NCBI RefSeq assembly: GCF_004912145.1
Contig: NZ_STGT01000006.1
Location: forward strand, 231,413-295,412
Reading direction: 5' to 3'
DNA: 64,000 nt
Source of the DNA: Peteryoungia rhizophila
GTDB taxonomy: Bacteria > Pseudomonadota > Alphaproteobacteria > Rhizobiales > Rhizobiaceae
Shown here: one piece after another, positions 62,901 through 64,000 of the stretch
How the letters are laid out: the number at the start of each line of letters is the position of its first letter
Position numbering within the stretch: position 1 is the first letter of the stretch
Position numbers and translations under genes: made by a program
Notes under the pieces: generated by a model
Told to the model about the DNA's origin: nothing
What the model saw: the letters and a program-made list of their open reading frames with translations, nothing else
The model's database searches: none

Positions 62901-64000
62901 ATATCGGCCGTGGCACGGCGATCGTCATTCCGGAATGGGCATTGCTCTATAACGACAGCGATCCGGACAATGTGCTCGACGTCTCCGCCGTTTCGACGAA
63001 CGGCCAGAGCGGATTGACTAACGTCAGTCTCAACAATACGGCGAGGCTGGTGACCTTCACCGATCCGACGAATGGCGGGGCCGGCGGCAGCTTCGGCTAT
63101 ACGGCGACCGGGGGGAACAGCGATACCGCAACAGTCACCTTGTCCTATGACACGTTCGGGACATTGAGCGGGACCAATGCGTCCAACATCATGGTCGGCG
63201 ACAACGCGTCCAATACCATCAATGGCGGTGGCGGCAACGATGTCATTCTCGCTGGTGAGGGCAATGACACGATCGAACAGACCAGCGATCAGGGCCACGA
63301 TATCGTGGACGGCGGTGCCGGCAACGACACCTATGTCCTGACCGGAATTGGCGGGCAGAATGGTGCGGAGCGGTTCCGGATCTACGCGGTGACCAACAAC
63401 CAGAATGCTGCGCTTGCTGCGATGCTGGGCACGGCCTTCCTGCCGACGACGGAAATCGTCATTACGCGCGCCTTGGCGAACGGTATTGAGACGGTTGTTG
63501 CCGAACTCGACAGCATTGAGGAAATCAGGATCAATACGCTCAACGTCACCGCCGACAACAACAATGGCGGCCCGGACGGCGGCACGAGTGGTGGTGACAT
63601 CATCGAGATCGTCGGCAATTTCGATACGACGAGCCTGAACTACTCGACCATTACCATCGAAGGCTCCGCTGGAGACGACGTGGTCGACATCTCGGCCCTG
63701 ACCTCCGCCCACCGGATCGTCTTCCGCTCCAATGGCGGCAACGACACGATCATTGGCGGCTTGCGTTCCCAGGATGTCGTCGAGGTCGCGGCGGATGCCA
63801 ATCCGGAAGACTACAGCGAAACCGACAATGGCGACGGCACGACGACGCTCTCCAATGGCAGCCACTCGCTGACCTTTACCGGGGAGGCGCCGACCCTGGT
63901 CGGTGCCGGTGAAGGCGATGACCACGATGACGACGGCCCGGATGATGACGGTTCTGACGATGACGACGTGGTGGTGCCTCCTGCGACGGGCGGCTCATCC
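56969..64000 (+). CDS. Giant RTX heme peroxidase (animal-type), 3' end outside window
   Basis: At least 2,344 codons, open to the right edge, starting at ATG 56969 after GGGGGA. Order: N-terminal segment (1-145); Ala-rich helical insert (about 149-410); animal heme peroxidase domain (about 425-1010) with distal His455 in FGQFFDHGLD, GEHNRQVEE (Glu718-His719-Asn-Arg) and proximal His837 in YRFGHSML; RTX nonapeptides GGxGxDxI/L at about 1174-1262 and 1479-1504; a beta-rich jelly-roll-like part (about 1664-1831); cadherin/VCBS-like part (about 1844-1970); more RTX at about 2069-2126; Asp-rich stretch (2316-2337). No Sec signal; type I secretion with a C-terminal signal beyond the window is expected. 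It probably oxidises halides or phenolics outside the cell. Confidence 0.93.
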   Translation, partial: MVQLNKNDLDFILRQIRIAEAHVEAYNAGVDPRVALEQLVSSPLLPYGLRTVDGSFNNFQPGMTRFGSADQPMVRLLDAQFLPAENNPRTGAPTSYNQTSGSVYDSQPRIISNLVADQSINNPAAISGALASVGIIGADALAIIGEIMQLQAAAKAAHAAVSSAVADAQAQFDAANANVIAAAADVQEAQDALDAANGTLQATIDTQATASTAFVNATAALADHAPTLSGAQSAAIVAQTAVNDAQAEVDTATLARNIAFAEMGLAEQAMEAALANFQANSSPENAAAYTAAFELYQDASLAYANAADVVEDAEAALDAAQAIQSTAVGDLQSAILLQQTLADAVSDAQADLSAANLAVTTANASVGTAETALDTANDALAAATDILEDIPTGVDATAAAEATAAAADAAVISELTSHGVEMDGDNVFIKNIAADLGDTASFNGFMTIFGQFFDHGLDLTTKGSAGSVYIPLQPDDPLYDANSPTNFMVLTRATNDPGADNILGTADDVRDHTNETTPWIDLNQVYTSNPSHQVFLREYVLVGGKPVATGQMLESATGGPPTWKDIKNQAEFVLGIKLHDLNVHAVPAVLTDFYGEFVRGANGFPQLVTPDGALEGVIGAPVDALQAVSAGRAFLNDIAHDAVPGEYVVTRTQQGQTTYALKTADSDVATGNAQAQANEFGGVSTYDNELLDRHFIVGDGRGNENIALTATHAMFHGEHNRQVEEVKKTLIAEGDLAFLNEWLTVDLTTGQFAALQQGYAAATDKDGFLASQPLVWDGERLFQAARFSTEMVYQHLVFEEFVRAIAPQIDPFVFSNSVEIDSAIFEEFAQVVYRFGHSMLAENVEILKFANGQVSAEEQGLIDAFLDPVMFDAQGVDAHAAAGAILRGMTRQAGNEIDEFMTSALRDNLVGLPLDLAALNIARARETGVPSLNEARRQIFEQTQDTYLKPYESWVDFAQNLKNPLSIVNFIAAYGTHATILSATTAEAKRDAAWDLVFGKADETSTQREARLDFLNSTGSWANTETGLNKVDFWIGGLAETLMPFGGMLGSTFTFVFELQIEKLQNGDRFYYLSRTQGLNLLTELESDSFADLIRRNTDTEEVGLHINGAAFQTADYIIEMDQSRQYNEGLGNNGNDDPTRAPDVISAITGTDSLVTRAQDYIKYNGGEHVVLGGTNRSETIIGGAGDDTIWGEGGDDRIEGGYGVDHIHGGEGSDIITDSGTDIGAADVLKGEGGDDLINGGMGLDLIFGGDGSDILSGGSEAKSIFGGQGNDFIRAASGGGGVVYGNEGDDWMEGQGNMNTLTGDNSELFFNSRVIGHDIMISGENDTDFDAESGDDIMVQGIGINRSNGMAGFDWTTFKGNDYDADADMNVSIFVNQQNNILRDRYDLVEGLSGWKNNDSLTGRDVVIGGYDAAGNAAQVTPDAPIESFSNALLEKNVDNITGLRELVAHLERFVITNPNNANGDSQLAVMDTSDGSDILLGGGGSDMIRGMGGNDIIDGDKWLNVRIRIDAPGGPYTADSLAGPVYLESDLVNGMLKPNAVAQLEGATLDSLLFSRTFRPGQLSMVREIVDGGGADDVDTAVYYDNFDNYEVTYNDDGSVTVAHVNPTAGVVDTVSGRNLQAEGTDRLFNIEKIQFADRVLDLRNIAPEIALDGFDTVTRVVADNFNSASANNNSGTTSFASGWVEAGDGNNSVTSGNIQIDQGNSNELRFNPNAADGATITRSLDLSGMQSATVSFSIEDDGVTAGGFFGDNERLHFEYAADGTNFVTVATFNGNNGGNQSITLPIGSGFTANAAIRFRLEGTLDAGGFLATAERFIVDNLAVNATGTQLVTPPNQNITSTFVEGQAPISIGSQPLITDDGQLLASARVVLTNAQAGDSLAVGGLPNGITPTTTQAGGTIVVTLTGEATLSAYQAAIQAITFANGSDAPSIIPRVIEVTVNDGRLDSEPATHTVTITPVDDPTNANNDTVITNIGRGTAIVIPEWALLYNDSDPDNVLDVSAVSTNGQSGLTNVSLNNTARLVTFTDPTNGGAGGSFGYTATGGNSDTATVTLSYDTFGTLSGTNASNIMVGDNASNTINGGGGNDVILAGEGNDTIEQTSDQGHDIVDGGAGNDTYVLTGIGGQNGAERFRIYAVTNNQNAALAAMLGTAFLPTTEIVITRALANGIETVVAELDSIEEIRINTLNVTADNNNGGPDGGTSGGDIIEIVGNFDTTSLNYSTITIEGSAGDDVVDISALTSAHRIVFRSNGGNDTIIGGLRSQDVVEVAADANPEDYSETDNGDGTTTLSNGSHSLTFTGEAPTLVGAGEGDDHDDDGPDDDGSDDDDVVVPPATGGSS

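Overview
The window looks like chromosome from a Rhizobiaceae-type alphaproteobacterium (Rhizobium/Agrobacterium/Sinorhizobium relatives). The basis is the high GC coding style, the rhizobial gene set (long extended UvrB, ExoD-like protein, DUF1127 small proteins, ugpBAEC, GlxA-type regulators), and short palindromic intergenic repeats of the kind common in Rhizobiales, including one that encodes the peptide SSSGLTRGP inside uvrB. I saw no rRNA, tRNA, CRISPR array, transposase or integrase.

Layout. 0-2.1 kb: carnitine catabolism (edge of a probable carnitine dehydrogenase, dehydrocarnitine cleavage enzyme, divergent GlxA-type activator). 2.3-5.3 kb: dusA, a cold-shock protein, a J-domain protein and a small unknown. 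6.2-8.1 kb: a lone AT-rich gene for an OLD-like ATPase-TOPRIM nuclease, a probable anti-phage gene. 8.4-21.7 kb: mostly core genes (uvrB, HNH nuclease, GGDEF-EAL protein, DUF486 protein, XRE regulator, thioesterase, chemoreceptor, lipoprotein, TauE/SafE permease, BON-LysM protein). 21.7-24.3 kb: a decayed TauE copy, then a second AT-rich island with a translationally coupled DUF262-HEPN pair, then a cluster of repeats. 24.3-32.7 kb: regulators with their likely targets (GlxA, LysR with two DUF1127 proteins, MocR with a PNPOx-like protein, TetR with a flavodoxin-fold oxidoreductase and clear operators), a CPBP protease and a secreted small protein.

33.2-45.2 kb is a corrinoid methyl-transfer locus: ASKHA/RACo-like reductive activator, MtrH-like methyltetrahydrofolate methyltransferase, MetF plus a separate MetV-like protein, a Virulence_fact protein, DUF1638, a corrinoid protein, an MttB-superfamily methyltransferase and an Fe-S protein. 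A BrnT/BrnA toxin-antitoxin pair sits inside it. The inferred chemistry is removal of methyl groups from a quaternary amine (glycine betaine is the obvious candidate), transfer through a corrinoid to tetrahydrofolate, and oxidation by MetF/MetV. The carnitine genes at the left edge would supply glycine betaine.

45.3-56.6 kb: a secreted phosphodiester glycosidase-like protein, a MacAB-like tripartite exporter, the ugpBAEC glycerol-3-phosphate importer (with an attenuator-like hairpin between ugpB and ugpA), and a coupled pair made of a ClpP-fold periplasmic protein and a coiled-coil membrane protein. From 56,969 to the right edge runs one open frame of at least 2,344 codons. It encodes a giant secreted animal-type heme peroxidase with RTX calcium-binding repeats and an unusual alanine-rich helical insert, and its 3' end lies outside the window.
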